39,173 bases of DNA from Opitutales bacterium (GCA_028280845.1 JANQKZ010000026.1:1-39173), one strand, 5' to 3'; shown: positions 1-8,830, numbered from the stretch's first letter. Numbers and translations: made by a program. The notes: generated by a model from the sequence alone, not told the origin.

Positions 1-1
1 A

Positions 2-913
2 GCCCAAGTGCTGGACATGGTCTCTCCCCCGAAAGAACAAGGTGTGCCGATACCTGGTCCGAGGGGTAAGTGGTTGGATGACTCGGTGCTCATCCAATAT
101 GCCGAACAAATCCGTTTATTCAGCAAAATCGATCTGCCAATCCGCATCCTCAATCCCGATCCTTATGTATCCCAGGTGCATCACGAGTTAGACGATGGTC
201 GGAATGTGTTTTTTGTTGTAAATCTACATCCTACGGAGGCTCGGCAGGTGGATGTCGGATTCAGTGATGGGGCTAGTAAGCTTTCCATTTGGGACACGGC
301 GACCGGAGGGCGTTCCGTATTTGGAGGTGATCGCCTCAGCCTGGGACCGCTTGGGTCAGTAGTATTGGTAAACGATTCCCTCGAAGTAAATGGAACAGAA
401 ACACGCTATCCCTCCGACCGGGATCGGGTTGTAGCAGGAGCAGCGTCGCCGGTTCAGCCACTTGAGTCCCGATGGGAGGTGGAGTTTCTGCCAGCGGGGG
501 AGGGTGAACCTTTTCAGCGGGTTTTGGATACTCTCGAAGATTTCAGTTTGTCCCCCGATCCGGGGTTGGCCTCATTTGGGGGGACGCTGGTTTACCGGCA
601 AACCTTTTCGGGGGATCCCGCGCTGGGTGAAGGAACGGGTCTCTTTCTGGATCTTGGGACCGTGCATGGATCCACCTCGGTGGTGGTGAATGAAAAGGAA
701 CTCGGCTCAGCTTGGTATGGTAAGCATGTATATTCTCTAGAGGGCGCTTTAAAACCCGGAGCCAACAGGATCGAAATCCGAGTATCCACTGTCTTGGCCA
801 ATTTAATGCGTCAGCAATTTAATGACACGCCATGGCGCCGATGGGCCTTCTGGTTTGACCCCATCCCGATGGGGCTGGAGGGGCCGGTCATGGTGGTTAC
901 GCCGGATTCTTAA
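2..913 (+). CDS. C-terminal part of a GH106-like glycoside hydrolase (partial)
   Basis: The frame is open to the left edge, so the gene starts before the window and only about 303 C-terminal residues are seen. The last 150 residues form a galactose-binding-like beta-sandwich of the type found at the end of GH106 alpha-L-rhamnosidases and GH2 relatives. The visible signs are a YRQTF strand, then LFLDLGTVHG and VVVNEKELGSAW, then a LKPGANRIEIRV stretch close to the family pattern of an aligned lid and 'LrpG.N.lev.v'. The catalytic module is outside the window, so the substrate cannot be assigned. A sulfatase and a sugar kinase further along fit polysaccharide breakdown. The family call is by pattern memory; another jelly-roll glycosidase is possible. 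Confidence 0.7.
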   Translation, partial: AQVLDMVSPPKEQGVPIPGPRGKWLDDSVLIQYAEQIRLFSKIDLPIRILNPDPYVSQVHHELDDGRNVFFVVNLHPTEARQVDVGFSDGASKLSIWDTATGGRSVFGGDRLSLGPLGSVVLVNDSLEVNGTETRYPSDRDRVVAGAASPVQPLESRWEVEFLPAGEGEPFQRVLDTLEDFSLSPDPGLASFGGTLVYRQTFSGDPALGEGTGLFLDLGTVHGSTSVVVNEKELGSAWYGKHVYSLEGALKPGANRIEIRVSTVLANLMRQQFNDTPWRRWAFWFDPIPMGLEGPVMVVTPDS

Positions 914-978
914 AAGTTGTCTGGTTAAATTGAAATAGGTCTAGCACGTCGCGCCCGAATACTCACGCTTTCACGGAT

Positions 979-1036
979 CGAGGGGCAAGTCCCTCGCTTT
1001 CGCCTGTGTCCGGAGACACTGTCGAACGGGACAGTG
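979..1036. repeat. Cluster of perfect short inverted repeats before the ThuA gene
   Basis: Two perfect hairpins lie here. Positions 979-984 (CGAGGG) pair with 991-996 (CCCTCG). Positions 1017-1023 (CACTGTC) pair with 1030-1036 (GACAGTG). A small TGTC/GACA stem between them competes with the second. There is no T-run, so a rho-independent terminator is unlikely. They could be a REP-type dispersed repeat or a structured leader of the next gene. Confidence 0.5.
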
Positions 1037-1083
1037 GATGTTCTGGATGGAATCAGGTTGCCCAGAAGGGAGGAAGGAGAGAG

Positions 1084-1091
1084 AAAGGAGG
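1084..1091 (+). promoter_or_regulatory. Strong Shine-Dalgarno (AAAGGAGG) for the ThuA-like gene
   Basis: AAAGGAGG ends two bases before ATG 1094. The match is long but the spacing is short. It favours ATG 1094 over the in-frame ATG at 1034, and it places a hydrophobic signal segment at the N-terminus. Confidence 0.6.
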
Positions 1092-1093
1092 AC

Positions 1094-2095
1094 ATGTATA
1101 TTCCCACGTTCCTACGCCTTCTCAAAGTGAATGTTGTCATCGGATTTGGCGGACTTATTCTGTCTTCCATGGCTTGCGTTGGATCTGAAAGTGCCTCGCT
1201 CCGTGTCATGATCCTGACCGGGCAAATGAATCGGTACCATAGTTGGGAAGTCACCTCCAAGGTGTTACAATCCCAGCTGGAAGAAACGGGTTTGTTCGAA
1301 GTCGATCTGGTAGTAGCGCCGCCCATGGGAGAGGATATGACCCACTTTCGCCCGGATTTCTCTGCTTATGAGGCCGTGGTGATTGTCTATGACGGAGATG
1401 ACTGGCCGCCCGACACGCGCGAGGCTTTTATCGAATATGTGAAACAGGGGGGAGGGGTGGTTACGGTCCATTCGACCAATAACGCCTTTGTGCACTGGAA
1501 GGAGTGGAACGATGTTATCGGTGTTGGCGGATGGGGGGGATCCGGGGCCTATCCGGTGCCCATGCCTGAACGGTTAAAAACCACGGGGGGCGAAGCGGAA
1601 TGGGGAGGTCGTAACCAGAAGCATGGACCGATCATCCGATGGCGGCATGGAGAGATGGTTCAGGATGATGGTCCTGGCGGGACCTTTCACCCCCCCAAGC
1701 ATGATTTCCTGATTACGGTTCGGGATTACGATCATCCGGTGACCCAGGGCTTACCCGAGACCTGGTATCACGCCTTCGATGAGTGTTATAGCCGACTGCG
1801 GGGCCCAGCCGAGAATCTGTCCATCCTCGCTACCGGTTTCGCCAATCCCGCGGTAAAGAATGCCTCTATGGAGCACGAACCCGTCTTGATGGCGATCCGT
1901 TATGGGGAGGGGCGGGTGTTCCACTCCACTCTCGGGCATGTCGGAAAAAAAGATGAGCACCCTGTTCGTTGTCTCCAATGCGTTGGATTCAGTACCACCT
2001 TTCAACGCGGGACTGAGTGGGCGGCTTCCGGAAAAGTAACCCAGCCGGTTCCCGAAGATTTCCCAACGGCCTATGAGGTGTCTGAACGCGAGTAG
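1094..2095 (+). CDS. Secreted ThuA-domain protein (trehalose-utilization / glutamine amidotransferase-like fold)
   Basis: The product is 333 residues. An N-terminal hydrophobic segment (about residues 10-28) ending near SSMAC suggests export; the lipobox is weak. The rest matches the ThuA family. Signs are a VIVYDGDDWPPDTREAF stretch, GGGVVTVHS, a central VGGWGG loop, a DHPVTQGLPETW motif preceding DECYSRL, and a C-terminal GEGRVFHSTLGH strand. ThuA-like proteins have a class I glutamine-amidotransferase-like fold and are common in Planctomycetota and Verrucomicrobiota near sugar-catabolism and sulfatase genes, but their reaction is not settled. The start was chosen by the Shine-Dalgarno and signal segment; an ATG at 1034 would add 20 charged residues before the signal. 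It follows the glycosidase on the same strand. Confidence 0.8.
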   Translation: MYIPTFLRLLKVNVVIGFGGLILSSMACVGSESASLRVMILTGQMNRYHSWEVTSKVLQSQLEETGLFEVDLVVAPPMGEDMTHFRPDFSAYEAVVIVYDGDDWPPDTREAFIEYVKQGGGVVTVHSTNNAFVHWKEWNDVIGVGGWGGSGAYPVPMPERLKTTGGEAEWGGRNQKHGPIIRWRHGEMVQDDGPGGTFHPPKHDFLITVRDYDHPVTQGLPETWYHAFDECYSRLRGPAENLSILATGFANPAVKNASMEHEPVLMAIRYGEGRVFHSTLGHVGKKDEHPVRCLQCVGFSTTFQRGTEWAASGKVTQPVPEDFPTAYEVSERE

Positions 2096-2189
2096 GGCAT
2101 AGGAGAGCTTGTTGGGGATGAGAGCTCCTTCCCGGGCGGGCCTGCCGGTTGACCTGGAGGGCTTCCCGGTTCCAGAAAGCTATCCCCGC

Positions 2190-3467
2190 TTACCGAATTA
2201 GCTGGGCGAGGGGAGCTGACATCGAGGAATCGATTGGAACGCCGCCCTCAGCGGCGGGGAAGAATTTTGCCTGCCGGAGAAGTTCCTCCACTTTGGCTTG
2301 GATGGCGGGGTCGGGGATATCGAGATCCACCTTATCCACGAAGCCCATCAGGTTGATTTGTAATCGGGCGATGGCGCGGTTGAGCTCATCTTCTGTCATA
2401 TAGGCGAGGAAGTGATCGCGCTTCAGAGGTTTAAACAGTTGAGGGGAGTGGGAATGATCACCGAGGGAGGAGACAAAGTCAGCATAGAGGAAGTCGAAGG
2501 CCTCTGCTTCGGAAAGCGGCAGCCGTTGTTCGGAAAAATCGGTCGGTATTTCTTTAGGTCCCGAATAGAGATGATACGACATTTCCTGAATTTGGGGACC
2601 TCGAGTGAATCCACTCAGGATGAAGCTCAGTTTACGCTCCTCTCCACCAGCAAGACGGCCGATTTCCTGGGCGTGCATGGCGGAGCGGAGTCCTTCCTCA
2701 TGGAGTTCAGGGTCGTAGTCCCTGTTGGGGAGATAGCGCGCCCGGACAATCAGGTAGCAGTTCTCGAGGGTTTCTCTTGGTTTGAGTTTTAAGTTTACCC
2801 GCAAGGCATCGAAACGGTCCTCGGTGTCGGCAATGTCGTTTTCAAGTGCTTCGAGTTGATCCCGGAAGCTGTCGATATTCGTGGCAAGATCTCCTTCCAG
2901 TCCGGACAAATCGCCTCGGTCAAAGGCGGCTTCCTGATCCGCTGTCATATTGGGAAAGTCGCGACCGGCCACCAAATTGCGCATGTTTAACTCCTCCTGG
3001 GCGAGTCGCGCCATGGTCTGGTTAAATTTATCAATGTAGAGTTGTTTCTCGCTGGAAAGCGGGCTGGTACTGAGATCGTAGATGGAAATGAAGCGGTCAC
3101 TATGCTTGATCGACTTTTTCACCGTGACCGTGCTGCGATAAGAAACCCATCGCTGGGTTCCCCCATCATCGACTAACCACCGCCCGGTCTCAAAGCCAAC
3201 CACCGGCAGAAACTGGTCCCCTACTTTTACCGTGACCATCATCCCCATAAATATCGAATCGGTCATATCCGCTTCCAATGCAGCATCCTCCACTTGACCC
3301 ATAAGGCAGGAGAGTCCACACAGGGAAGCGATCCACCAGAAAATCAGCTGGCGGTTACCTCGAGGCCGTCGCTTGAATCGACGATTTAACTCTGAGATAG
3401 AGGGCTTCAATGGCTGGTATCGAACTAATTTGGAGGGAGCGTTCGAGGAAGGGCAAGGCTTCGTCAT
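2190..3467 (-). CDS. Uncharacterised exported protein closing the TonB operon
   Basis: I do not recognise a family for these 425 residues. A hydrophobic segment at about residues 40-57 (LIFWWIASLCGLSCLMGQ) looks like a signal peptide or anchor. A central region near residues 185-220 (FRDQLEALENDIADTEDRF) is predicted coiled coil, and the C-terminal half is mixed alpha/beta. The gene overlaps the end of the TPR gene by 113 bases if ATG 3467 is the start. GAGGAG lies seven bases before that ATG, which supports it, although those bases also encode part of the TPR protein. A shorter start near 3360 would remove the charged N-terminal extension but lacks an ATG. As last gene of the operon it may assist TonB-dependent transport. 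Confidence 0.65.
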   Translation of the reverse strand: MTKPCPSSNAPSKLVRYQPLKPSISELNRRFKRRPRGNRQLIFWWIASLCGLSCLMGQVEDAALEADMTDSIFMGMMVTVKVGDQFLPVVGFETGRWLVDDGGTQRWVSYRSTVTVKKSIKHSDRFISIYDLSTSPLSSEKQLYIDKFNQTMARLAQEELNMRNLVAGRDFPNMTADQEAAFDRGDLSGLEGDLATNIDSFRDQLEALENDIADTEDRFDALRVNLKLKPRETLENCYLIVRARYLPNRDYDPELHEEGLRSAMHAQEIGRLAGGEERKLSFILSGFTRGPQIQEMSYHLYSGPKEIPTDFSEQRLPLSEAEAFDFLYADFVSSLGDHSHSPQLFKPLKRDHFLAYMTEDELNRAIARLQINLMGFVDKVDLDIPDPAIQAKVEELLRQAKFFPAAEGGVPIDSSMSAPLAQLIR

Positions 3468-4749
3468 AGCGCCGCTCCTCGATTAGAACCTTTGAGTAAA
3501 GTAAAAGGGCTTTTAGTTCCCCGGGATTGGCTTGAAGCGCACGGTCCAGATAGAGAATAGCTAGTGGATGGTCACTCTGCGCGACAGCAACCTCCGCGGC
3601 GAGGAGTAGAGCCGGGACATAAAAGGGATTCGATTGGAGGACAGTCTCCAAGGAGGATAGGGCACGGTCCTGGCTTCCCTGCCATAAGGCGAGCTCTGAG
3701 TCCGCCAGGCGGTAGCGCAAGATATCATCCTTTCCCCATTTCCCCTTTTCAGTCGACAGCGCATTGAAGAGTTGAAGCGCAGTGTCGTGGCGATCGAAAT
3801 CAATAAACTGGTCAATGGCCTTGAGAATGAGGGCAGGGTCGGGGACTTCGTCGCCCGACATAGCCAGTTTGTAATTATCGAGGGACCGTTCGGGAGCATC
3901 ATTCAACGCATAGATATTGCCGAGCAGGACCAGTTCATTAGGGCCGGCGTTACCCATTGATTTCAGAATTTCAATATTTCGTGCTGCCTTGAGCGGTTGT
4001 TCCATGCCAAGGTAGGCATTGGCCTGAAGTCTCCAGTAGAGGGGGTTGGTCGGGTCTTCATCCTGGAGGTCAGCCAGGGTGGCACTCGCCATCTCGAACT
4101 TTTTATTGTCAAGGTAGCACTTGGCCAGACCTCGGAGCCAGTCCGGGTTTTCCGGGTCGTGCATGATGGCAAACTGGTAAGCGGATTCGGCGGCTCGATA
4201 TTTTTGCAATTGCAGATAAGCATAGGCAAGGGATCCGTAGATGTAGCCCCTGTTCTCTCCCAGAGCCAGGGATTTTTTGATGGCATCTACGGCTTCTTCC
4301 CATCGCTTGAGTCGAATGAACATGATTCCCAGGTTAGTCCATGCCCGTCTGAAATCGGGAAACTTATCGATAGCAATATTGTATTCCTTTTCGGCCAATT
4401 CGTAGGCGTTGGCACTATAGTAGATATTGGCGAGAATCATGTTAAAGGTGGCGCTGACCGGTGTATCTTCGCGAAGCATACCCTCTAACATGACCTGGGC
4501 CAGGTTCGGATTGCGGTCAAAAATGGGACCAAGCTTTTCGAGGAGTGCGATCTCCACTTCAGAAAGCTCGGGTTCTACGTCGGAAAGGACACCATAGCTG
4601 GCGGTAAAGCGCTTTTGGAACTCGGATTTTTCCACATCGGCCTTCCCCATGTCTTCGTATTCCTTCCACAGGTCTTCATCGGGCTGAGCGGGAAGCGAAA
4701 GCGAAGCCGTGATGAGGAGCAACAAACAATAAGCATGAAGTCGTCTCAT
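3355..4749 (-). CDS. Exported tetratricopeptide-repeat protein of the TonB operon
   Basis: The product is 464 residues with a signal peptide (MRRLHAYCLLLLITASLSLPAQ). About ten TPR-like helical pairs follow, visible as ANIYYSANAYELAEKEYNIA, LGIMFIRLKRWEEAVDAIKK and AYAYLQLQKYRAAESAYQFA. The start codon overlaps the tonB stop as ATGA, which argues against a longer start 126 bases upstream. In the Vibrio TonB2-type systems a periplasmic TPR protein is encoded in this same position, after tonB. It is thought to act with the transducer or receptors in the periplasm. Translational coupling suggests stoichiometric production with TonB. The TPR fold is certain; the role is by analogy. Confidence 0.85.
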   Translation of the reverse strand: MRRLHAYCLLLLITASLSLPAQPDEDLWKEYEDMGKADVEKSEFQKRFTASYGVLSDVEPELSEVEIALLEKLGPIFDRNPNLAQVMLEGMLREDTPVSATFNMILANIYYSANAYELAEKEYNIAIDKFPDFRRAWTNLGIMFIRLKRWEEAVDAIKKSLALGENRGYIYGSLAYAYLQLQKYRAAESAYQFAIMHDPENPDWLRGLAKCYLDNKKFEMASATLADLQDEDPTNPLYWRLQANAYLGMEQPLKAARNIEILKSMGNAGPNELVLLGNIYALNDAPERSLDNYKLAMSGDEVPDPALILKAIDQFIDFDRHDTALQLFNALSTEKGKWGKDDILRYRLADSELALWQGSQDRALSSLETVLQSNPFYVPALLLAAEVAVAQSDHPLAILYLDRALQANPGELKALLLYSKVLIEERRYDEALPFLERSLQISSIPAIEALYLRVKSSIQATASR

Positions 4750-5435
4750 AGAGCGAAAGGACTGAGGTTGCGACTCTGGTTGAGGATGAAGGCATGTTCG
4801 ACCCATACCTTCACCCGCCTGTTTCCCTTGTAGGCGGGCTTGAATCGCCAACGCTTGATATTTTCGATGATCCATTTATTTAACGCTTCGTCAGTAGAGT
4901 CCATGACGAAGATCTTGTCGGCGCGGCCCTTCTCGGTAACGACATACATCACATGGAGTCGCATTTTTGAGCCACGAAATTCGTTGGGCACCCTGGAGGT
5001 GGGGGTGTAGAGGCGCTCGGGTTTTTCGTCGACCTCCTTGTTCTCAAATATCCCGGGCTGGGCGAAAGGATTGTCCAGCTCGCTACGGCGGTAGCTGTCG
5101 ACATTGAGGTCCACGACGATCGTCGTATCCATCCCGATCTCGAAATCAACATCGAGGAAATCGAGTTTCATCTCCGTGGTCGGCGCCATCTTTGGGATTT
5201 CCATGGTGATGGGGGTGACGTCGGGCAGGGGTTCCACTTCCTCCCGTTGTGGAGGAGGTGGTGGGGGAGGGACAAAAAACTCGACCAATTCCGGTTCGGG
5301 TTCCGGAGGTTCGAACTCGGTATTCTGCTGCCCGAGAATGACTAAACCAAAGAGGAGCCCGGTCAAGACGAGGGCACCCAGAGAGGCGAGCCAGGAGTTG
5401 GCTTTTCCAGTAAGTTGTTCTCTCGGGGCTTTCAT
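4746..5435 (-). CDS. tonB: TonB energy transducer
   Basis: The 229-residue protein has the TonB layout. It has a short cytoplasmic N-terminus, one membrane helix (about residues 16-36), and a Glu/Pro-rich periplasmic stretch at 42-72 containing seven consecutive prolines. A C-terminal domain (about 152-220) carries RWRFKPAYKGNRR, resembling the family's WRF.PA pattern. TonB carries proton-motive-force energy from ExbB/ExbD to outer-membrane receptors. It starts eight bases after exbD stops and overlaps the TPR gene by four bases. The proline segment is short, so its reach across the periplasm is limited; this is typical of TonB2/TonB3-type proteins. No TonB-dependent receptor gene is in the window. 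Confidence 0.9.
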   Translation of the reverse strand: MKAPREQLTGKANSWLASLGALVLTGLLFGLVILGQQNTEFEPPEPEPELVEFFVPPPPPPPQREEVEPLPDVTPITMEIPKMAPTTEMKLDFLDVDFEIGMDTTIVVDLNVDSYRRSELDNPFAQPGIFENKEVDEKPERLYTPTSRVPNEFRGSKMRLHVMYVVTEKGRADKIFVMDSTDEALNKWIIENIKRWRFKPAYKGNRRVKVWVEHAFILNQSRNLSPFAL

Positions 5436-5443
5436 ATTTCGGG

Positions 5444-5857
5444 TTAACGGTCTTCGCGGGTGGAGAAGTGGACAATTCTGGCTCCGGCTGCTCGGGCTTC
5501 GCCGTAGACCTTGGAAAAGGTGCCGTGGGTCGCATTGCGATCAGCCTGGATAACCACCGGGAGGTCGTCTTCCTGGCTGAAGACACGGGTCAGGGTGGGT
5601 CGGATCCCGGTAATTCCAATTTCCCGCCCACCATAAAACACGCGATCATCAGCGGAGATGGCGATGAGGATAGGTTTTTCTTCGACGGCGCGGGAACTGG
5701 CGGCTTCCGGTTTTTGCACCTGGATGCCGGTTTCTTCAACGAACACCGTGGTGACAATAAAGAAGATAAGCAGAATAAAGATGCAATCGATCATAGGGGA
5801 GAGGTTGATCTCCACCTTTTCTTCACTTTCCGATTCCATGCGGCGTCGAATGATCAT
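5444..5857 (-). CDS. exbD: ExbD/TolR biopolymer transport protein
   Basis: The product is 137 residues. A short cytoplasmic N-terminus precedes a single membrane helix, LSPMIDCIFILLIFFIVTTV, containing Asp24. This matches the essential membrane aspartate of ExbD/TolR. The periplasmic domain ends with VVIQADRNATHG, the conserved ExbD/TolR strand. It forms the proton channel with ExbB in the inner membrane. The start overlaps the exbB stop by four bases, which fixes the start codon. Length is normal for the family. Confidence 0.92.
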   Translation of the reverse strand: MIIRRRMESESEEKVEINLSPMIDCIFILLIFFIVTTVFVEETGIQVQKPEAASSRAVEEKPILIAISADDRVFYGGREIGITGIRPTLTRVFSQEDDLPVVIQADRNATHGTFSKVYGEARAAGARIVHFSTREDR

Positions 5858-6363
5858 GATCGAGATTTCAATGCGGTTTGGGGGCCAGTCCCCAGAAATT
5901 CGAAATACTCGGATTCCCGGCGAGAGGAGATCCGGTTGATCCAGTAGGTGCAGAACAAGGCCGGGATGGCGATGGTCAGGCCGGTCTGGGTTGTAATCAG
6001 AGCCATTGAAACTCCATCCGCCACCTGGCTTGCGGTGTCCTGCCCGCTCCGTTGGGCGAGGCTGTCGAAGGTGCTGAGCATTCCCATGACGGTGCCCAGC
6101 AGGCCGACGAGGGGGGAGGCGGCGATCAGCATGCCGGCGGTTTGAAGGCGTTGCTTGAGGGCCTTACGAAACTGGATCAAGGTGCGTTCGTAGGCTTCCT
6201 CGGGCAGGTCTAGGAGCACTTTGGGAATCCGCACCTGATAGACCCAGAAGAGGGTAGAAAGGACGGACCGATAGAGAAAAAAGGAAAGAAAAGCCAGGGC
6301 GATCATTAAAGGACCGCCACCCGCCAGGGCATCGAGGAGGTCAACCTGAAAGCTATCACTCAT
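5854..6363 (-). CDS. exbB: ExbB/TolQ/MotA-family proton channel protein (short form)
   Basis: At 169 residues this is the compact ExbB2-type subunit. A first helix lies at about 18-40, and a second block AGMLIAASPLVGLLGTVMGM and a third ALITTQTGLTIAIPALF carry the conserved MotA/TolQ/ExbB signature. With ExbD it converts proton flow into TonB movement. The gene overlaps the upstream long ExbB-like gene by eight bases (ATGAGTGA), so the two are translated together. Having two different ExbB-type proteins in one operon is the hallmark of TtpC-containing TonB2 systems. Confidence 0.9.
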   Translation of the reverse strand: MSDSFQVDLLDALAGGGPLMIALAFLSFFLYRSVLSTLFWVYQVRIPKVLLDLPEEAYERTLIQFRKALKQRLQTAGMLIAASPLVGLLGTVMGMLSTFDSLAQRSGQDTASQVADGVSMALITTQTGLTIAIPALFCTYWINRISSRRESEYFEFLGTGPQTALKSRS

Positions 6364-7762
6364 TGGCGACCGGTTCCTTTAATTTGCCATTCCAGCTGAG
6401 GAGGAGATCGGCGGCGGCAGTCTCCATGGTATTGAGGTTGTTTTTGACGAGCCGGCTGAAGGTGCCGTGTAGGAGTAGAGCCGGGATCGCGACAAAAAGA
6501 CCGAGTTCCGTGGTAATGAGGGCCTCGGAAATGCCGGAGGACAAGGCCTTGGCGTCACCTGATCCAAACACTGTGATTAAGGTAAAAGTCTTAATCATTC
6601 CAACCACGGTTCCAAGCAGTCCCAGCAGGGGAGCGGCGGCGGCGGTCATAGCAAGGAAGGGGAGGAAGCGTTCCGATGCGGTTTTCCGTTTAAGGATTAC
6701 GCCCAGCATGATTTCTTCGGTTTGGTCGATATGTCCCAAGCCATCCCTTAAGCCGGTTTGGATCATATCGCTTACTACGCCGGGAAAGTCCTGGGAGGCC
6801 TGAACCGCGTCTTCGGTCTCTCCTTTAGACAGCGAGGTGGCGACTTTTTCCAAGGCCCCGATAGGCGGGGTTGAGACCGGCCGCAGATCCCAAAGCTTGA
6901 TCAAACTGATGAGAAGGGCGAAGCCCCCAAGCGCTAAAATAGCCGCACCCACCGGGCCCCCCTTCTTGATATGTTCGGCGATGGAGGTGCGCGTGGCAGC
7001 GATGTTTATAGCTCGACCCAATGTGGGGTCGAGTGGCAGAGAGCCGGACAGAGTGGACTTGAAGTCGCGGATGGATTCACGGTCCCTATCATTGAGTAGG
7101 ATGAGGTTGGGTTCGAGGCTGTTGGGTTGGAAGGCGAGTAGGCCTTGGTCGGCTTCATTTTCCCCGCTGGAAAAGATTGCAGTCGGCCCGATGAGGTAGA
7201 CCTGGCCGGTGAGGAGGGATCCATCATCCATGAGCGCGCGGCTTTCCAGAGTCTGTCCTCCAATGGCAAGCGGAAGGCGTTCGAGGCTCATTTCAATGCT
7301 GCGGAGCAAGAGGTCGGCCCGGGTCTCAGAGTCAAGATTGACCGTCTCCAAGGCCTCCCGCACATCGACCAGGCGATCTGCGTAGAGTTGGTCTTCGGCC
7401 ACATGCAGCCGGCTTTCAAAGGTATTCAGATACTCGCGAAGGATGCCTTCGGTGTATTCGGTCTGTGATTCAAATGCACTGATTTCGTCCCGAAGGTCGG
7501 CGACCTGGAGGTCCTCCCGGCGAGCATTTTCTTCAATGGAGCCCAATTCGATTTCCAGGTTCCGGATTTCCTGTTCCAGTCGGGAGATCGATTGGACCAG
7601 GGGGAGTTTTTCCGTACTGATCCCATTGACGATGTCCTGAAATTCAGCAAGGGAAGCATCGATTTTAACTTCCAGATCAGCAATGGCTGCTTCCACATCG
7701 GAGTCCTGGCCAGAGAGGGCGAGGGGGAGGAGAAAGAGGAGTAAAGCAGAGCAGGATCTCAT
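6356..7762 (-). CDS. TtpC-like ExbB-family protein with long periplasmic coiled-coil domain
   Basis: The 468-residue protein starts with a signal peptide (residues 1-19). About 240 periplasmic residues follow, with a coiled coil at roughly 22-120 (many Leu/Glu heptads). Then comes a membrane helix at 270-290 (GAAILALGGFALLISLIKLW) and a C-terminal MotA/TolQ/ExbB domain. That domain has AAAAPLLGLLGTVVGMI at 374-390 and ISEALITTELGLFVAIPALL at 411-430. This is the architecture of Vibrio TtpC, which stabilises the TonB2 complex and is needed for its function. Its start overlaps the stop of the DUF3450 gene by one base (TAATG). The coiled coil probably pairs with the DUF3450 protein; that is inference from their constant adjacency. 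Confidence 0.88.
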   Translation of the reverse strand: MRSCSALLLFLLPLALSGQDSDVEAAIADLEVKIDASLAEFQDIVNGISTEKLPLVQSISRLEQEIRNLEIELGSIEENARREDLQVADLRDEISAFESQTEYTEGILREYLNTFESRLHVAEDQLYADRLVDVREALETVNLDSETRADLLLRSIEMSLERLPLAIGGQTLESRALMDDGSLLTGQVYLIGPTAIFSSGENEADQGLLAFQPNSLEPNLILLNDRDRESIRDFKSTLSGSLPLDPTLGRAINIAATRTSIAEHIKKGGPVGAAILALGGFALLISLIKLWDLRPVSTPPIGALEKVATSLSKGETEDAVQASQDFPGVVSDMIQTGLRDGLGHIDQTEEIMLGVILKRKTASERFLPFLAMTAAAAPLLGLLGTVVGMIKTFTLITVFGSGDAKALSSGISEALITTELGLFVAIPALLLHGTFSRLVKNNLNTMETAAADLLLSWNGKLKEPVANE

Positions 7763-8556
7763 TACTCCGTTCCTCCTTTTAGATTTACCGGGAGAGAGAC
7801 AAGTCCAGGCTCTCTGCGTTTTTCAAACACTTCGATAGCCCGGGCGATGGCAGGGGCGGCTTCATCATTGCGCTGCCAGTGCCAGCCTTCCATCGTCGCA
7901 TTCAGAATCCAGGCCTTGTTTTGTTGGGGCAGGAAGGCGTATCCTGTGCCCAGACCCCAGTAGAGAACCTCCACCTGGTATTCGGTGCCGTTTTCTTCGA
8001 AAATTTCCCGGTTGATCGTGATCGTGTTATTGAACCGCTCCATATTCGTCAGGACGAAGAGAACCCCTTGAAGCCTGCGGGCCACACTGGAGGTGGTTTC
8101 AGCCCCCTGGTTTTCTTTCATCCGGGTAAGGGTTGAAGCCAGTTCTTTGCGTAGTGGGGGAGGCAGGGCGGGCTCCATGGCGAGGATTCTGGATTCAATC
8201 CCGGGGAGGGCCGCCTCCAGCCTATCCAGCAGCAGGCGTTCCTTATCGAGAGAGGCCGACAATTCAGCAATAAGCGTAGAGGAAGAGGTCAACTGGGAAT
8301 TCACGGTGTCGAGTTGGGTCTGCAGGACGCTCTTTTCGGCCTCGAGAGCGGCGATATGCTGCCCTGAGACTTCCTTCTCGATTTCCCATTCTCTGAGGGC
8401 TTTGGCCTGGTCCAGTTCCAGCTGGATCCATCGGTCCGTCAAGTTTTCCAGACGCTGAAGCCCAGTCAGGCTTTCATCATTGTTAAATTGTGAAAACACC
8501 GCTGCCGGAACAACGAAGGTAAGGAGTATAGACAGAGGGAAAACTGGCAGTTTCAT
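7762..8556 (-). CDS. DUF3450-family exported coiled-coil protein, first gene of the TonB operon
   Basis: The 264-residue product has a clear signal peptide (MKLPVFPLSILLTFVVPAAV). A long coiled coil (about 35-115) comes next, then a globular half with VEVLYWGLGTGYAFLPQQN and AGILNATMEGW-like strands typical of DUF3450. DUF3450 proteins stand first in TonB2-type operons, before ttpC-exbB-exbD-tonB-tpr, exactly as here. Their mechanism is not known; a periplasmic scaffold for the TtpC coiled coil is plausible. The start was placed at ATG 8556 because the signal peptide begins there; the in-frame extension to 8631 adds unlikely sequence. The operon promoter should lie in 8557-8830, but I see no convincing -35/-10 pair. 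Confidence 0.85.
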   Translation of the reverse strand: MKLPVFPLSILLTFVVPAAVFSQFNNDESLTGLQRLENLTDRWIQLELDQAKALREWEIEKEVSGQHIAALEAEKSVLQTQLDTVNSQLTSSSTLIAELSASLDKERLLLDRLEAALPGIESRILAMEPALPPPLRKELASTLTRMKENQGAETTSSVARRLQGVLFVLTNMERFNNTITINREIFEENGTEYQVEVLYWGLGTGYAFLPQQNKAWILNATMEGWHWQRNDEAAPAIARAIEVFEKRREPGLVSLPVNLKGGTE

Positions 8557-8830
8557 GCGCGAATCTGCAAATGAGGGGATGGAAAGAGGTATAACTTGGG
8601 GTAGAGGAGGGGAGATCCAAGCTTGGGTCAATCATTGGATGTGTTTTTTGGTAAAGCTATTCCGGAGGGTTCTACAAGTCATTTTATGTTGAGGGGGTCA
8701 GTCGGTTTGCGGGGAAGCTCTAAAATTTGGCGGAAGCACGGGATCTGATGAAACCCTGGTTCCTATGCTTGAAACCGTTATCTTAGTCAGCCGAATCTAT
8801 ATTCCCTCCCGCGATCCTGCCGTATAGCGT

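Noticed and set aside
1094-1200. Calling the ThuA-like protein a lipoprotein
   Set aside because: The cysteine after the hydrophobic segment is in SSMAC, which lacks a proper lipobox leucine at -3; ordinary export is as likely.
8557-8830. A defined promoter for the TonB operon
   Set aside because: Weak boxes can be drawn on the minus strand, but none has both a good -35 and a good -10 at proper spacing.
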